A stretch of DNA of 64,000 nucleotides, from NCBI RefSeq assembly GCF_000312005.1, contig NZ_HE978588.1:2664892-2728891 (forward strand). The letters run 5' to 3'. The stretch comes from Cellulomonas massiliensis JC225. Its GTDB lineage: Bacteria > Actinomycetota > Actinomycetes > Actinomycetales > Cellulomonadaceae. The notes beneath the pieces are model-generated. The model saw only the letters and a program-made list of their open reading frames with translations. It made no database searches and was not told where the DNA came from. Shown piece by piece: positions 48,600 to 57,225 of the stretch (positions are counted from its first letter, which is position 1; each line of letters starts with the position of its first letter). The position numbers were made by a program, and so were the translations under genes.

Positions 48600-49703
48600 T
48601 CACTCCTTCGGGGACGTCGGCCGCGGCGAGGACGAGGGCTGGCCCGGCGCGGCGGGCGGCGCGGCGTCGGCCGAGGTGGCCCCGCCGGGCTCGACCGCGC
48701 CGGCGGGCTGGGCGGCACGGTCCTCGCGGCGCGTCGCGAGCAGGCTCGCGACGGTGGCGACGGCGAGCGTGCCGAGGATGACGGTCAGCGACAGCCAGAT
48801 CGGGATCTCGGGGGCCCACTCGACGGGCTCGCCGCCGTTGATGAACGGCAGCTCGTTGACGTGCAGCGCGTGCAGCAGCAGCTTCACGCCGATGAAGCCG
48901 AGGATGACCGCGAGGCCCTGCGACAGGTACACGAGCCGCTCGAGCAGGCCGCCGATGAGGAAGTACAGCTGGCGCAGGCCGAGCAGCGCGAACGCGTTCG
49001 CCGTGAAGACGATGTACGGCTCGGAGGTGAGGCCGTAGATCGCGGGGATCGAGTCGAACGCGAAGAGGATGTCGGCGGAGCCGATCGCGACCATGACCAC
49101 GAGCATCGGCGTGATGAAGCGGCGCCCGTCGATCCGGACGGTGAGCCGGTCGCCGTGGTACTCGTCGGTGGTCGGCACGACGCGCTTGAGCGCGCGGACG
49201 GCCAGGCCGTCGCGACGCAGGGCGGCGTCCTGCGCGACGTCGTTGTCGTGGTGCTCCCGCGCGAGCGAGATCGCGGTGTACACGAGGAACGCGCCGAACA
49301 GGTAGAACACCCACGAGAACTGCTCGATCGCCGCGGCCCCCGCGAGGATGAACAGCGTGCGCAGCACGAGGGCGATCGCGACGCCCACCAGCAGCACCTT
49401 CTGCTGGTACTCCCGCGGCACCGCGAACTTCGTCATGATGATGAGGAAGACGAAGAGGTTGTCGACCGACAGGCTCTTCTCGGTCACGTACCCGGCGAAG
49501 TACTCGGCGCCGGGACCCCAGCCCGCGACCATGCCGAGCCCGATGCCGAACACGACGGCGAGGCCGATGTAGACCGCGGACCAGATCGCCGACTCCTTGA
49601 AGCTCGGCGCGTGCGGCGTGCGCACGTGGGCGAAGAAGTCGAAGACGATGAGGCCGACGACGACAGCGCCGGTCACGATCCACGCGAGCAGGGAGACGTC
49701 CAT
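48600..49703 (-). CDS. TerC-family integral membrane protein (first copy, riboswitch-controlled)
   Basis: 367 residues, about nine membrane segments. EKSLSVDNLFVFLIIM and DILFAFDSIPAIYGLTSEPYIVFTAN are the TerC signatures; ELPFINGGEPVEWAPEIPIW precedes the last helix. A 45-residue Ala/Pro/Ser tail ends the protein. Likely Mn2+ efflux. Start ATG 49703 has AAGGG 7 bases upstream, which lies inside the switching hairpin of the manganese riboswitch. Confidence 0.93.
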   Translation of the reverse strand: MDVSLLAWIVTGAVVVGLIVFDFFAHVRTPHAPSFKESAIWSAVYIGLAVVFGIGLGMVAGWGPGAEYFAGYVTEKSLSVDNLFVFLIIMTKFAVPREYQQKVLLVGVAIALVLRTLFILAGAAAIEQFSWVFYLFGAFLVYTAISLAREHHDNDVAQDAALRRDGLAVRALKRVVPTTDEYHGDRLTVRIDGRRFITPMLVVMVAIGSADILFAFDSIPAIYGLTSEPYIVFTANAFALLGLRQLYFLIGGLLERLVYLSQGLAVILGFIGVKLLLHALHVNELPFINGGEPVEWAPEIPIWLSLTVILGTLAVATVASLLATRREDRAAQPAGAVEPGGATSADAAPPAAPGQPSSSPRPTSPKE

Positions 49704-49711
49704 GGGTGAAC

Positions 49712-49746
49712 CCTTCGGTACAGGCGGACACGTCGAGTACCGAAGG
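49712..49746 (-). promoter_or_regulatory. Expression-platform hairpin hiding the terC ribosome site
   Basis: Minus-strand arms CCTTCGGTA (49746-49738) and TACCGAAGG (49720-49712) pair perfectly over 9 bp with a 17-base loop. The 3' arm holds the Shine-Dalgarno; the 5' arm holds CCTTC, the 3' strand of aptamer helix P1, so the two structures exclude each other. Confidence 0.75.
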
Positions 49747-49847
49747 TCTCCCCCACCGGCGCTGGAGGCCGGCCGGTCGCACCGGGACCTGGACGACCAG
49801 GAGCCGTGATGACGATGCGAGCGCTTGTGGGGTACTCCCCTTCAACC
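49742..49847 (-). ncRNA. yybP-ykoY (manganese) riboswitch aptamer
   Basis: On the minus strand P1 is GAAGG (49843-49839) with CCTTC (49746-49742). Then comes the conserved loop GGAGTA on the 5' side and GAGA on the 3' side, and P2 CCCCAC/GTGGGG. The inner arm has CCTGG-TCGT-CCAGG. GGGGAGUA and GAGACC are the hallmarks of this Mn2+ sensor, which normally leads TerC/Alx and MntP genes. Predicted to switch translation on with Mn2+. Confidence 0.87.
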
Positions 49848-49852
49848 TGGCG

Positions 49853-49858
49853 AGCATA
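49853..49858 (-). promoter_or_regulatory. -10 box of the riboswitch-terC transcript
   Basis: TATGCT on the minus strand. A start about 7 bases downstream puts the first base just before the aptamer. Confidence 0.5.
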
Positions 49859-49915
49859 CGTCACCCGCACCGGGGCGGCAGCGAGACGTCCGCCACGACC
49901 CGGTGGGGTCGCCCG

Positions 49916-50344
49916 TCACTGCAGGCAGAACTCGTTGCCCTCCGGGTCGGTCATGACCACCCAGAACTCGCCCATCTTCTCGCGCTCGTCGACCTGCCGG
50001 GCGCCGAGGGCGACCAGCTCCCGGGCCCGCGCGCGGACGAGCTCCGGGCGCTGCGGCGCCTCCACGGCGGCCGCCACGTTGACGTCCAGGTGCACCCGGT
50101 TCTTGGCGGTCTTGCCCTCGGGCACACGCTGGAAGAACAGCCGCGGGCCGACGCCCTCCGGGTCGATCACCGCCCACGCGCTGTCCCGCTCCTCGGGCGG
50201 CACGCCGACGTGCTCGAGGAACTCCTCCCAGGTCCCGAAGCCGGCGGGCGGGTCCTGCGACCGGTACCCGAGCACCTGGGCCCAGAACTCCCCGAGCGCG
50301 CGGGGGTCGTGCGCGTCGAACGTCACCTGGAACTCGACAGCCAT
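49916..50344 (-). CDS. VOC-fold (glyoxalase/bleomycin-resistance-like) protein
   Basis: 142 residues. FQVTFDAHDPRALGEFWAQVLGY, RLFFQRVPEGKTAKNRVHLDVNV and MTDPEGNEFCLQ are the paired beta-alpha-beta-beta-beta modules of the VOC superfamily; His in RVHLDV and Glu in PEGNEF are candidate metal ligands. Activity unknown. ATG at 50344 with AAGGAGA upstream. Downstream of uvrB on the same strand (74-base gap). Confidence 0.87.
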   Translation of the reverse strand: MAVEFQVTFDAHDPRALGEFWAQVLGYRSQDPPAGFGTWEEFLEHVGVPPEERDSAWAVIDPEGVGPRLFFQRVPEGKTAKNRVHLDVNVAAAVEAPQRPELVRARARELVALGARQVDEREKMGEFWVVMTDPEGNEFCLQ

Positions 50345-50418
50345 CGACGTCTCCTTCGCCGTCAGCGCAGACTCGAGCGCCCCTGCGGCCCGGCGGCGCA
50401 CCGCGCCACCGGGCGCTC

Positions 50419-52524
50419 TCAGGCGGTCGCCGCCTGCATCTGCCGGAGCTCCTTCTTGAGCCCCGAGATCTCGTCCCGCAGCCTCGCGGCGAGCTCGAAC
50501 TGCAGCTCGCCGGCGGCGCCGTGCATCTGGTCGGTCAGGTCCTGGATCAGGTCGGCGAGCTCGCTCGCGGCCGCCCCCGTGAGCCGCGTGCGCTCGTCCC
50601 GCGGGACGTTGCGGGATCCAAAGCCCGGCACCGGCGCCTTCCCACGGCTGGACTGGCGGCCGGCCCCGCCCAGCAGCTCCGCGGTGTCGGCGTCCTCGCG
50701 CGCGAGCAGGTCGGTGATGTCGCCGATCTTCTTGCGCAGCGGCTGCGGGTCGACGCCGTGCTCCGCGTTGTAGGCGAGCTGCTTCTCACGCCTGCGGTTC
50801 GTCTCCTCGATCGCGAGCTCCATCGCCGCCGTCACCGTGTCGGCGTACATGTGCACCTGCCCGGACACGTTGCGGGCGGCGCGGCCGATCGTCTGGATGA
50901 GCGACTTGCCGGAGCGCAGGAAGCCCTCCTTGTCCGCGTCGAGGATCGCGACGAGCGAGACCTCCGGCAGGTCGAGGCCCTCGCGCAGCAGGTTGATGCC
51001 GACCAGGACGTCGTACTCGCCGAGGCGCAGCTCTCGCAGCAGCTCGACGCGCCGCAGCGTGTCGACCTCGGAGTGCAGGTAGCGGACGCGCACACCCTTC
51101 TCGAGCAGGTAGTCCGTGAGGTCCTCGGCCATCTTCTTGGTCAGCGTGGTGACCAGGACGCGCTCGTCGCGCTCCACGCGCTCGTTGATCTCGTGCAGCA
51201 GGTCGTCGATCTGGCCCTTGGTCGGCTTCACGACGATCTCGGGGTCGACGAGCCCGGTCGGACGGATGATCTGCTCGACCACGCCGTCGGCCATCGACAG
51301 CTCGTAGTCCCCCGGCGTCGCCGACAGGTACACCGTCTGGCCGATCCGCTCGACGAACTCCTCCCAGCGCAGCGGGCGGTTGTCGACCGCGCTGGGCAGG
51401 CGGAAGCCGTGCTCCACGAGCGCGCGCTTGCGCGACATGTCGCCCTCGAACATCGCCCCGATCTGCGGCACCGTCACGTGCGACTCGTCGATGACGAGCA
51501 GGAAGTCCTCGGGGAAGAAGTCGAGCAGCGTGTTCGGCGCCGACCCCGCGGTGCGGCCGTCGATGTGGCGGGAGTAGTTCTCGATGCCCGAGCACGAGCC
51601 GATCTGGCGCATCATCTCGATGTCGTACGTCGTGCGCATGCGCAGCCGCTGCGCCTCGAGGAGCTTGCCCTGCCGCTCGAGCTCGGCGAGCCGCTCCTCG
51701 AGCTCGAGCTCGATGCCGCGGATCGCGCGCTCCATGCGCTCGGGGCCCGCGACGTAGTGCGTCGCGGGGAAGATCATCATCTGCTGCTCGGACCGCACGA
51801 CCTCGCCGGTCAGCGGGTGCAGCGTCGCGATCGCCTCGATCTCGTCGCCGAAGAACTCGATCCGGACGGCCAGCTCCTCGTACATCGGGATGATCTCGAC
51901 GGTGTCGCCGCGCACCCGGAACGTGCCGCGGGTGAACGCCATGTCGTTGCGGGCGTACTGCATCTGCACGAACCGGCGCAGCAGCTGGTCACGGTCCACC
52001 TGGTCGCCCACCGACAGCGTCACCATCCGGTCGACGTACTCCTGCGGCGTGCCCAGGCCGTAGATGCAGCTGACCGACGCGACCACCACGACGTCGCGCC
52101 GGGTGAGCAGGGAGCTCGTCGCCGAGTGCCGCAGGCGCTCGACCTCGTCGTTGATCGACGAGTCCTTCTCGATGTAGGTGTCCGTCTGCGCGATGTACGC
52201 CTCGGGCTGGTAGTAGTCGTAGTACGACACGAAGTACTCGACCGCGTTGTTCGGCAGCAGCTCGCGGAACTCGGTCGCCAGCTGGGCGGCGAGCGTCTTG
52301 TTCGGGGCCATGACGAGCGTCGGGCGCTGCACCTGCTCGATCAGCCACGCGGTCGTCGCCGACTTGCCCGTGCCGGTCGCACCCAGGAGCACGACGTCCT
52401 TCTCCCCCGCGTTGACGCGGGCGGCGAGCTCGGCGATCGCCTGCGGCTGGTCGCCCGAGGGCTGGAACTCGGAGACCACCTCGAAGGGCGCGACCGTGCG
52501 CTGCAGATCGGTGACAGGACGCAT
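50419..52524 (-). CDS. uvrB: Excinuclease ABC subunit B
   Basis: 701 residues. GATGTGKS P-loop near residue 49, the beta-hairpin [14 protein letters not shown]-type helicase motif [24 protein letters not shown], and a C-terminal UVR domain ([13 protein letters not shown]) for UvrC contact. Damage verification in excision repair. No SOS box is seen in the 78 bases upstream. Confidence 0.97.
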   Translation of the reverse strand: MRPVTDLQRTVAPFEVVSEFQPSGDQPQAIAELAARVNAGEKDVVLLGATGTGKSATTAWLIEQVQRPTLVMAPNKTLAAQLATEFRELLPNNAVEYFVSYYDYYQPEAYIAQTDTYIEKDSSINDEVERLRHSATSSLLTRRDVVVVASVSCIYGLGTPQEYVDRMVTLSVGDQVDRDQLLRRFVQMQYARNDMAFTRGTFRVRGDTVEIIPMYEELAVRIEFFGDEIEAIATLHPLTGEVVRSEQQMMIFPATHYVAGPERMERAIRGIELELEERLAELERQGKLLEAQRLRMRTTYDIEMMRQIGSCSGIENYSRHIDGRTAGSAPNTLLDFFPEDFLLVIDESHVTVPQIGAMFEGDMSRKRALVEHGFRLPSAVDNRPLRWEEFVERIGQTVYLSATPGDYELSMADGVVEQIIRPTGLVDPEIVVKPTKGQIDDLLHEINERVERDERVLVTTLTKKMAEDLTDYLLEKGVRVRYLHSEVDTLRRVELLRELRLGEYDVLVGINLLREGLDLPEVSLVAILDADKEGFLRSGKSLIQTIGRAARNVSGQVHMYADTVTAAMELAIEETNRRREKQLAYNAEHGVDPQPLRKKIGDITDLLAREDADTAELLGGAGRQSSRGKAPVPGFGSRNVPRDERTRLTGAAASELADLIQDLTDQMHGAAGELQFELAARLRDEISGLKKELRQMQAATA

Positions 52525-52602
52525 GGCTCCACCGTACGGGGCGGCACCGACACGGACGCCTGGAGGGGCGCTCCGTCCGCTGAGGGCGCAGCCGAGCCCG
52601 GG

Positions 52603-52989
52603 TCAGCCGACGCGTTCGACGAGCTGCACCGGGTGGCCGTCCGGGTCCTCGACGAAGGCCACCGACAGCCGGCCGTCGAGGAACGGGTGCGGGGCGGAGT
52701 GCTCGCGCCCGCCCGCCGCCAGGGCGGCGGCGTGCGCCGCGGCGACGTCGTCGGTCCAGAGGGTCACGCACGCGCGGTGGCCGCTCGTCACCGGCGCGAT
52801 GCCGTGGCTCTCGGCGGCCGGGCCGGGCAGCGCGAGCCCGAGGCCGAACCCTCCGAGCTGCATCTCGATCTTGGCCGGCGCCTCGTCCGGCGCCCGGAAC
52901 GTCTCCCGGAAGCCGAACGTGCCGTAGAACCGCGCCGCGCGCTCGCAGTCGCCGACGAAGAGGATGACCTGGGGGTCGAACAGCTCCAC
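52603..52989 (-). CDS. VOC-fold protein (glyoxalase superfamily)
   Basis: 128 residues. VILFVGDCERAARFYGTFGFRETF and GRLSVAFVEDPDGHPVQLVERV are typical VOC modules; the Glu in QLVE and an early His position may bind metal, though the first-strand ligand is unclear. Function unknown. GTG at 52989 is the first in-frame start that keeps the fold. It is upstream of uvrB on the same strand. Confidence 0.85.
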   Translation of the reverse strand: MELFDPQVILFVGDCERAARFYGTFGFRETFRAPDEAPAKIEMQLGGFGLGLALPGPAAESHGIAPVTSGHRACVTLWTDDVAAAHAAALAAGGREHSAPHPFLDGRLSVAFVEDPDGHPVQLVERVG

Positions 52990-53039
52990 CCGCGCGACCG
53001 TACGCGCCGCCGCGGCAGCCGGCGAGCCGGCCGCGCAGC

Positions 53040-53450
53040 TCAGTCGCCGGTGACCAGGGTGACGATCGCCTGCGGGTCCTCCGCGAGGACGCCCGAGACG
53101 AGCCAGTCCATGTAGACCGTGTAGACCGAGAAGCCGAGGAGCTTGCGGCGCCCCATCGGGACGAGCGACGCGACGCCGCCCTCCTTCGTCTGGAAGCTGT
53201 TGATCGCGGTACGGGCGGTCGTGCGACCGGCCGCGCGCTGCGCCTCGACGGTGAAGCGCATGAGCTCCTCCGCCGTGATGAGGTCGTGCAGCGAGAGGCC
53301 GACGTCGTTGAGCGTGCGGTTCTGGACGCGCACGCGGCCCGTGTCGTCCCGGACCTTGCCCGCGGCGGCCTCCGCCAGCTCGAGCACACGGCCCGGCGAG
53401 AGCGTCGTCCCGATCGAGACGGAAGCGCGCGACTGTGCCGGCTTGGTCAT
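53040..53450 (-). CDS. Small protein of unknown function
   Basis: 136 residues. No recognised domain. The middle is helical and charged (LELAEAAAGKVRDDTGRVRVQNRTLND), followed by GLSLHDLITAEELMRFTVEAQRAAGR and a hydrophobic, aromatic end (KLLGFSVYTVYMDWLVSG). No signal peptide or clear membrane helix. ATG start at 53450. Codon use is the same as its neighbours. Placed between uvrB/VOC and coaE. Confidence 0.7.
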   Translation of the reverse strand: MTKPAQSRASVSIGTTLSPGRVLELAEAAAGKVRDDTGRVRVQNRTLNDVGLSLHDLITAEELMRFTVEAQRAAGRTTARTAINSFQTKEGGVASLVPMGRRKLLGFSVYTVYMDWLVSGVLAEDPQAIVTLVTGD

Positions 53451-53590
53451 CGTTCCCCCGTCCTTCCGGCGTGGGCGTCGACCGTCGTGGGCGACGCTGC
53501 AAGCGGATGATCGTCACTCCGGGCGCGGATGTGGAGTGGATCACACCGCATTCACCTGAACGGGTGACCAGGACGGGGCGCGCCGGCGCG

Positions 53591-54223
53591 CTACGCCGGG
53601 CGGAAGGCGTCCGCCTCGTCCGCACGCTCGACGCTGAGCCGCGCCCACAGGTCGTCGACCTGGGTGCGGAGCTCGGCCTCGCTGCCGGTGCCGTCGAGCA
53701 CCACGTCGGCGGCGGCCAGTCGCGTCTCGTCGTCGGCCTGCGCCGCCACGCGGGCCTCGGCGTCGTCCCGCGCCATCCCCCGCAGGCGGACGAGCCGCTC
53801 GACGCGCAGCAGGGCCGGCGCGTGGACGACCACCACGACGTGGAAGGTGTCGGCCTGCCCGGTCTCGACGAGGAGCGGGATGTCGTGGACGACGACGGCC
53901 GCCGGGTCCGCCGCCGCCGCTGCCGCCTCCCGCTCGGCGGACAGCCGCCGCACCACGGGGTGCACGATCGCCTCGAGCCTGCGCCGCGCCTCGTCGTCGG
54001 CGAACACCCGCCGGCCGAGCGCCGCGCGGTCGAGCGCGCCCTGGTCGTCCAGGACCTCCGCGCCGAACTCCTCGACGACCGCGTCCAGCCCGACCGAGCC
54101 CGGCGCGAGCGCCTCGCGCGCGAGGACGTCGGAGTCGACGACCACCGCCCCCAGCTCGGCGAACCGCCTCGCCGCGACCGACTTGCCGGCCGCGATGCCA
54201 CCCGTGAGCCCGATGCGCTGCAT
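53591..54223 (-). CDS. coaE: Dephospho-CoA kinase
   Basis: 210 residues. P-loop GLTGGIAAGKS at 5-15, VVDSDVLARE, VHPVVRR, VHDIPLLVETG and the LID region RGMARDDAEARVAAQ. Last step of coenzyme A synthesis. ATG at 54223. Its place after rpsA is the usual actinobacterial order. Confidence 0.95.
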   Translation of the reverse strand: MQRIGLTGGIAAGKSVAARRFAELGAVVVDSDVLAREALAPGSVGLDAVVEEFGAEVLDDQGALDRAALGRRVFADDEARRRLEAIVHPVVRRLSAEREAAAAAADPAAVVVHDIPLLVETGQADTFHVVVVVHAPALLRVERLVRLRGMARDDAEARVAAQADDETRLAAADVVLDGTGSEAELRTQVDDLWARLSVERADEADAFRPA

Positions 54224-54280
54224 CCGCCCATCGTGCCGGACCGGGCCGCTCGGCGCGCCCCCGCCTCCGGCGGGGACGCC

Positions 54281-54316
54281 GACGGGCCGGCCACCCCGGA
54301 GGGTGACCGGCCCGTC
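54281..54316 (-). terminator. Hairpin downstream of rpsA
   Basis: 10-bp stem GACGGGCCGG/CCGGCCCGTC extended, after one mismatch, by CACCC/GGGTG around CGGA. Between rpsA stop and coaE start. Confidence 0.75.
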
Positions 54317-54351
54317 GTGAGCCTGCCGGCGCGACGTGCGCGCCCGTGGCG

Positions 54352-55821
54352 TCAGTTGCCCGTGAGCTTCTCCCGCAGGGCGGCGAGCGCCTCGTCGGAC
54401 GCGAGGGTGCCGGCGGCCTCCTCGGTCGAGGACGAGTAGCTGGCCGGAGCCGGCGTCGAGTCGCCACCGCCGGACGCGGCCTCCGTGTCGGCCTTGACGG
54501 CCTCGGTGACCTGCTTGCGGTGCGCCTCCCAGCGCTCGTGAGCGGCCGCGTACTGGGCCTCCCACGCCTCGCGCTGGGCGTCGTAGCCCTCGAGCCACTC
54601 GTTCGTGGCCGGGTCGAAGCCCTCGGGGTACTTGTAGTTGCCCTGCTCGTCGTACTCCGCGGCCATGCCGTACAGGGCCGGGTCGAAGTCCTCGGAGGTC
54701 GGGTCGAAGCCCTCGTTCGCCTGCTTCAGCGACAGCGAGATGCGGCGACGCTCCAGGTCGATGTCGATGACCTTGACGAAGACGTCGTCGCCGACCTGCA
54801 CGACCTGCTCCGGGATCTCGACGTGGCGCACGGCCAGCTCCGAGATGTGGACGAGGCCCTCGATGCCGTCCTCGACGCGCACGAACGCACCGAACGGGAC
54901 GAGCTTCGTGACCTTGCCGGGCACGACCTGGCCGATGGCGTGCGTCCGGGCGAACGCCTGCCACGGGTCCTCCTGCGTCGCCTTCAGCGACAGCGAGACG
55001 CGCTCGCGGTCGAAGTCGACGTCGAGCACCTCGACCGTGACCTCCTGGCCGACCTCGACGACCTCGGACGGGTGGTCGATGTGCTTCCAGGACAGCTCGG
55101 ACACGTGGACCAGACCGTCCACGCCGCCGAGGTCGACGAACGCACCGAAGTTGACGATCGACGAGACGACACCGGGCCGGACCTGGCCCTTCTGCAGCGT
55201 CTGCAGGAAGGTCGAGCGGACCTCCGACTGCGTCTGCTCGAGCCACGCACGGCGCGACAGGACCACGTTGTTGCGGTTCTTGTCGAGCTCGATGATCTTC
55301 GCCTCGATCTCCTTGCCGACGTACGGCTGGAGGTCGCGGACGCGACGCATCTCGACGAGCGAGGCGGGCAGGAAGCCGCGCAGACCGATGTCGAGGATGA
55401 GGCCGCCCTTGACGACCTCGATGACGGTGCCGGTGACGACGCCGTCCTCCTCCTTGATCTTCTCGATCGTGCCCCACGCGCGCTCGTACTGCGCACGCTT
55501 CTTCGACAGGATCAGACGACCCTCCTTGTCCTCCTTCTGGAGGACAAGGGCCTCGACCGCGTCGCCGACCTTGACGACCTCACCCGGGTCGACGTCGTGC
55601 TTGATGGACAGCTCGCGGGAGGGGATGACGCCCTCGGTCTTGTAGCCGATGTCGAGCAGGACCTCGTCGCGGTCCACCTTGACGATGGTGCCCTCGACGA
55701 TGTCGCCGTCGTTGAAGTACTTGATGGTGGCGTCGATCGCGGCGAGGAGGTCCTCGGCCGTGCCGATGTCGTTGACCGCGACCTGCGGCGTGGCGGGCTT
55801 CGCGGGGGTGGAGATGCTCAT
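54352..55821 (-). CDS. rpsA: 30S ribosomal protein S1
   Basis: 489 residues with four S1 RNA-binding domains at about 37-108, 124-190, 207-276 and 294-363 (repeated GFLPASLV, GLVHVSEL and ISLSLK motifs), then an acidic, aromatic tail with repeated Glu/Ala/Tyr (YGMAAEYDEQGNYKYPEGFDP). Four domains is the actinobacterial form; E. coli has six. Binds mRNA on the ribosome. ATG 55821 is chosen because upstream codons lie in the leader. Confidence 0.97.
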   Translation of the reverse strand: MSISTPAKPATPQVAVNDIGTAEDLLAAIDATIKYFNDGDIVEGTIVKVDRDEVLLDIGYKTEGVIPSRELSIKHDVDPGEVVKVGDAVEALVLQKEDKEGRLILSKKRAQYERAWGTIEKIKEEDGVVTGTVIEVVKGGLILDIGLRGFLPASLVEMRRVRDLQPYVGKEIEAKIIELDKNRNNVVLSRRAWLEQTQSEVRSTFLQTLQKGQVRPGVVSSIVNFGAFVDLGGVDGLVHVSELSWKHIDHPSEVVEVGQEVTVEVLDVDFDRERVSLSLKATQEDPWQAFARTHAIGQVVPGKVTKLVPFGAFVRVEDGIEGLVHISELAVRHVEIPEQVVQVGDDVFVKVIDIDLERRRISLSLKQANEGFDPTSEDFDPALYGMAAEYDEQGNYKYPEGFDPATNEWLEGYDAQREAWEAQYAAAHERWEAHRKQVTEAVKADTEAASGGGDSTPAPASYSSSTEEAAGTLASDEALAALREKLTGN

Positions 55822-55997
55822 GTAGGGATGGGCTCCGATGCGGACAGGAAGTAGGACGGGCAGATGGCGTGCCGGGACCGGCACGTGGATGGAGATGGTC
55901 GACGCCGAGTTCTTCGTCCCTGGACCCGCCGCCCAGCCGGCCGGTGACCGGCAGGGCTGAACGAGCATCACGACGAGGGCGCGCGGCGCCGCCGACC

Positions 55998-56027
55998 ACC
56001 TTATCCGGGGCCGTGCGGGCGGGTCAA
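55998..56027 (-). promoter_or_regulatory. rpsA promoter
   Basis: -35 TTGACC (56027-56022) and -10 TAAGGT (56003-55998) with an 18-base spacer on the minus strand, the best sigma-70-type promoter in the window. Leader is about 170 bases. Confidence 0.7.
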
Positions 56028-56036
56028 AGCGCGCGG

Positions 56037-56068
56037 GCGCCGCCCGGGCGTCCGAGCGCGGGCGGCGC
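56037..56068 (-). terminator. Hairpin immediately after pfkA
   Basis: 10-bp GC stem GCGCCGCCCG/CGGGCGGCGC with a 12-base loop, adjoining the pfkA stop codon. Confidence 0.6.
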
Positions 56069-57094
56069 TCAGGCGAGCGCGCTCGCCACCTGCAGCAGGT
56101 CGCCGGGCACGTGCTTGACCTTGCCGGCCACGTCCGCGATCGGCACGAGCTCGACCTCCTCGCCCCGCAGCGCCGTCATGACGTTCGTCCGGCCCGCGGT
56201 CACCGCGTCGATCGCCGCCATGCCGAAGCGCGAGCCGAGGATGCGGTCCTGCGCCGTGGGGATCCCGCCGCGCTGGACGTGCCCGAGGACCGTCACGCGC
56301 GTGTCGAACCCGGTGCGCTGGGCGATCTCGGCCTTGAGCCGCTCGCCGATCGCGCCCGCGACGATCTCGCCGAACTGGCCGACCTCGGTCTCGTACTCCA
56401 TCGCCGTGCCGGGGGCCGGGATCGCGCCCTCCGCGACGACGATGATGGAGAAGCTCGCGTGCGCCCGGTGCCGGTGCCGCAGGAACTTCTCGATCCGCTC
56501 GATGTCGAACGGCTCCTCCGGGGCGAGCACGATCTCCGCGCCGCCCGCGATGCCGCTCGTCACCGCGATCCAGCCCGCGTGCCGGCCCATGACCTCGACG
56601 ATCATCACGCGGTTGTGGGACTCCGCCGTGGTGTGGATGCGGTCGATCGCCTCCGTCGCGATCGTCACCGCCGTGTCGAACCCGATCGACGCGTCGGTCC
56701 CCCACACGTCGTTGTCGATGGTCTTCGGGATGCCGACGACCGGCACGCCGGCCTCGGCCACCTTGCTGGCGGCGTGCAGGGTGCCGTCGCCGCCGATGCA
56801 GATGAGCGCGTCGATGCGCTCCGCCTCGAGCGTCTGCACGACGGCGTCCAGCCCGCCGTCGTTGCGGTGCGGGTGGAACCGCGCGGTGCCGAGCAGCGTG
56901 CCGCCCTGCGACAGGACGTTGCGGATGTCCCCGCGGCCCAAGGGCCGCACGTCGCCGTCGACGACGCCCTTCCAGCCGTTGCGGAAGCCGATGATCGAGT
57001 GGCCGTACTGGCCCTCGCCCCGCTTGACGACGGCACGGATGGCGGCGTTCAGCCCGGGGACGTCGCCGCCGCCCGTGAGCAGTCCGACTCGCAC
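56069..57094 (-). CDS. pfkA: 6-phosphofructokinase
   Basis: 341 residues. GGGDVPGLNAAIR, ICIGGDGTLHAA, the catalytic PKTIDND loop and MGRHAGW. Gly follows the Asp in GGDGT (E. coli G104, favours ATP), while Lys stands in PKTIDND where E. coli has Gly124, the actinobacterial group III pattern. So probably ATP-dependent, with regulation unlike E. coli PfkA. GTG at 57094 with GAAGGAG upstream. -10 candidate TAGGCT at 57159-57164 (minus). Confidence 0.95.
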   Translation of the reverse strand: MRVGLLTGGGDVPGLNAAIRAVVKRGEGQYGHSIIGFRNGWKGVVDGDVRPLGRGDIRNVLSQGGTLLGTARFHPHRNDGGLDAVVQTLEAERIDALICIGGDGTLHAASKVAEAGVPVVGIPKTIDNDVWGTDASIGFDTAVTIATEAIDRIHTTAESHNRVMIVEVMGRHAGWIAVTSGIAGGAEIVLAPEEPFDIERIEKFLRHRHRAHASFSIIVVAEGAIPAPGTAMEYETEVGQFGEIVAGAIGERLKAEIAQRTGFDTRVTVLGHVQRGGIPTAQDRILGSRFGMAAIDAVTAGRTNVMTALRGEEVELVPIADVAGKVKHVPGDLLQVASALA

Positions 57095-57225
57095 GAAGAG
57101 CTCCTTCGGTGGGGTGCTGGGGTGCCGCGTCGCGCGTCGTCGGGCGAGCAGTGCCGCCAGCCTAGCCACCGTCCCGCGGGCCGAGGTGCACCTTCCGTCC
57201 GGGCCCGGCACGCCACACTGGTGGT

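Noticed and set aside
49673-49870. Small minus-strand open frame upstream of terC
   Set aside because: It lies wholly within the riboswitch and terC start region; the conserved features are RNA structure, not protein.
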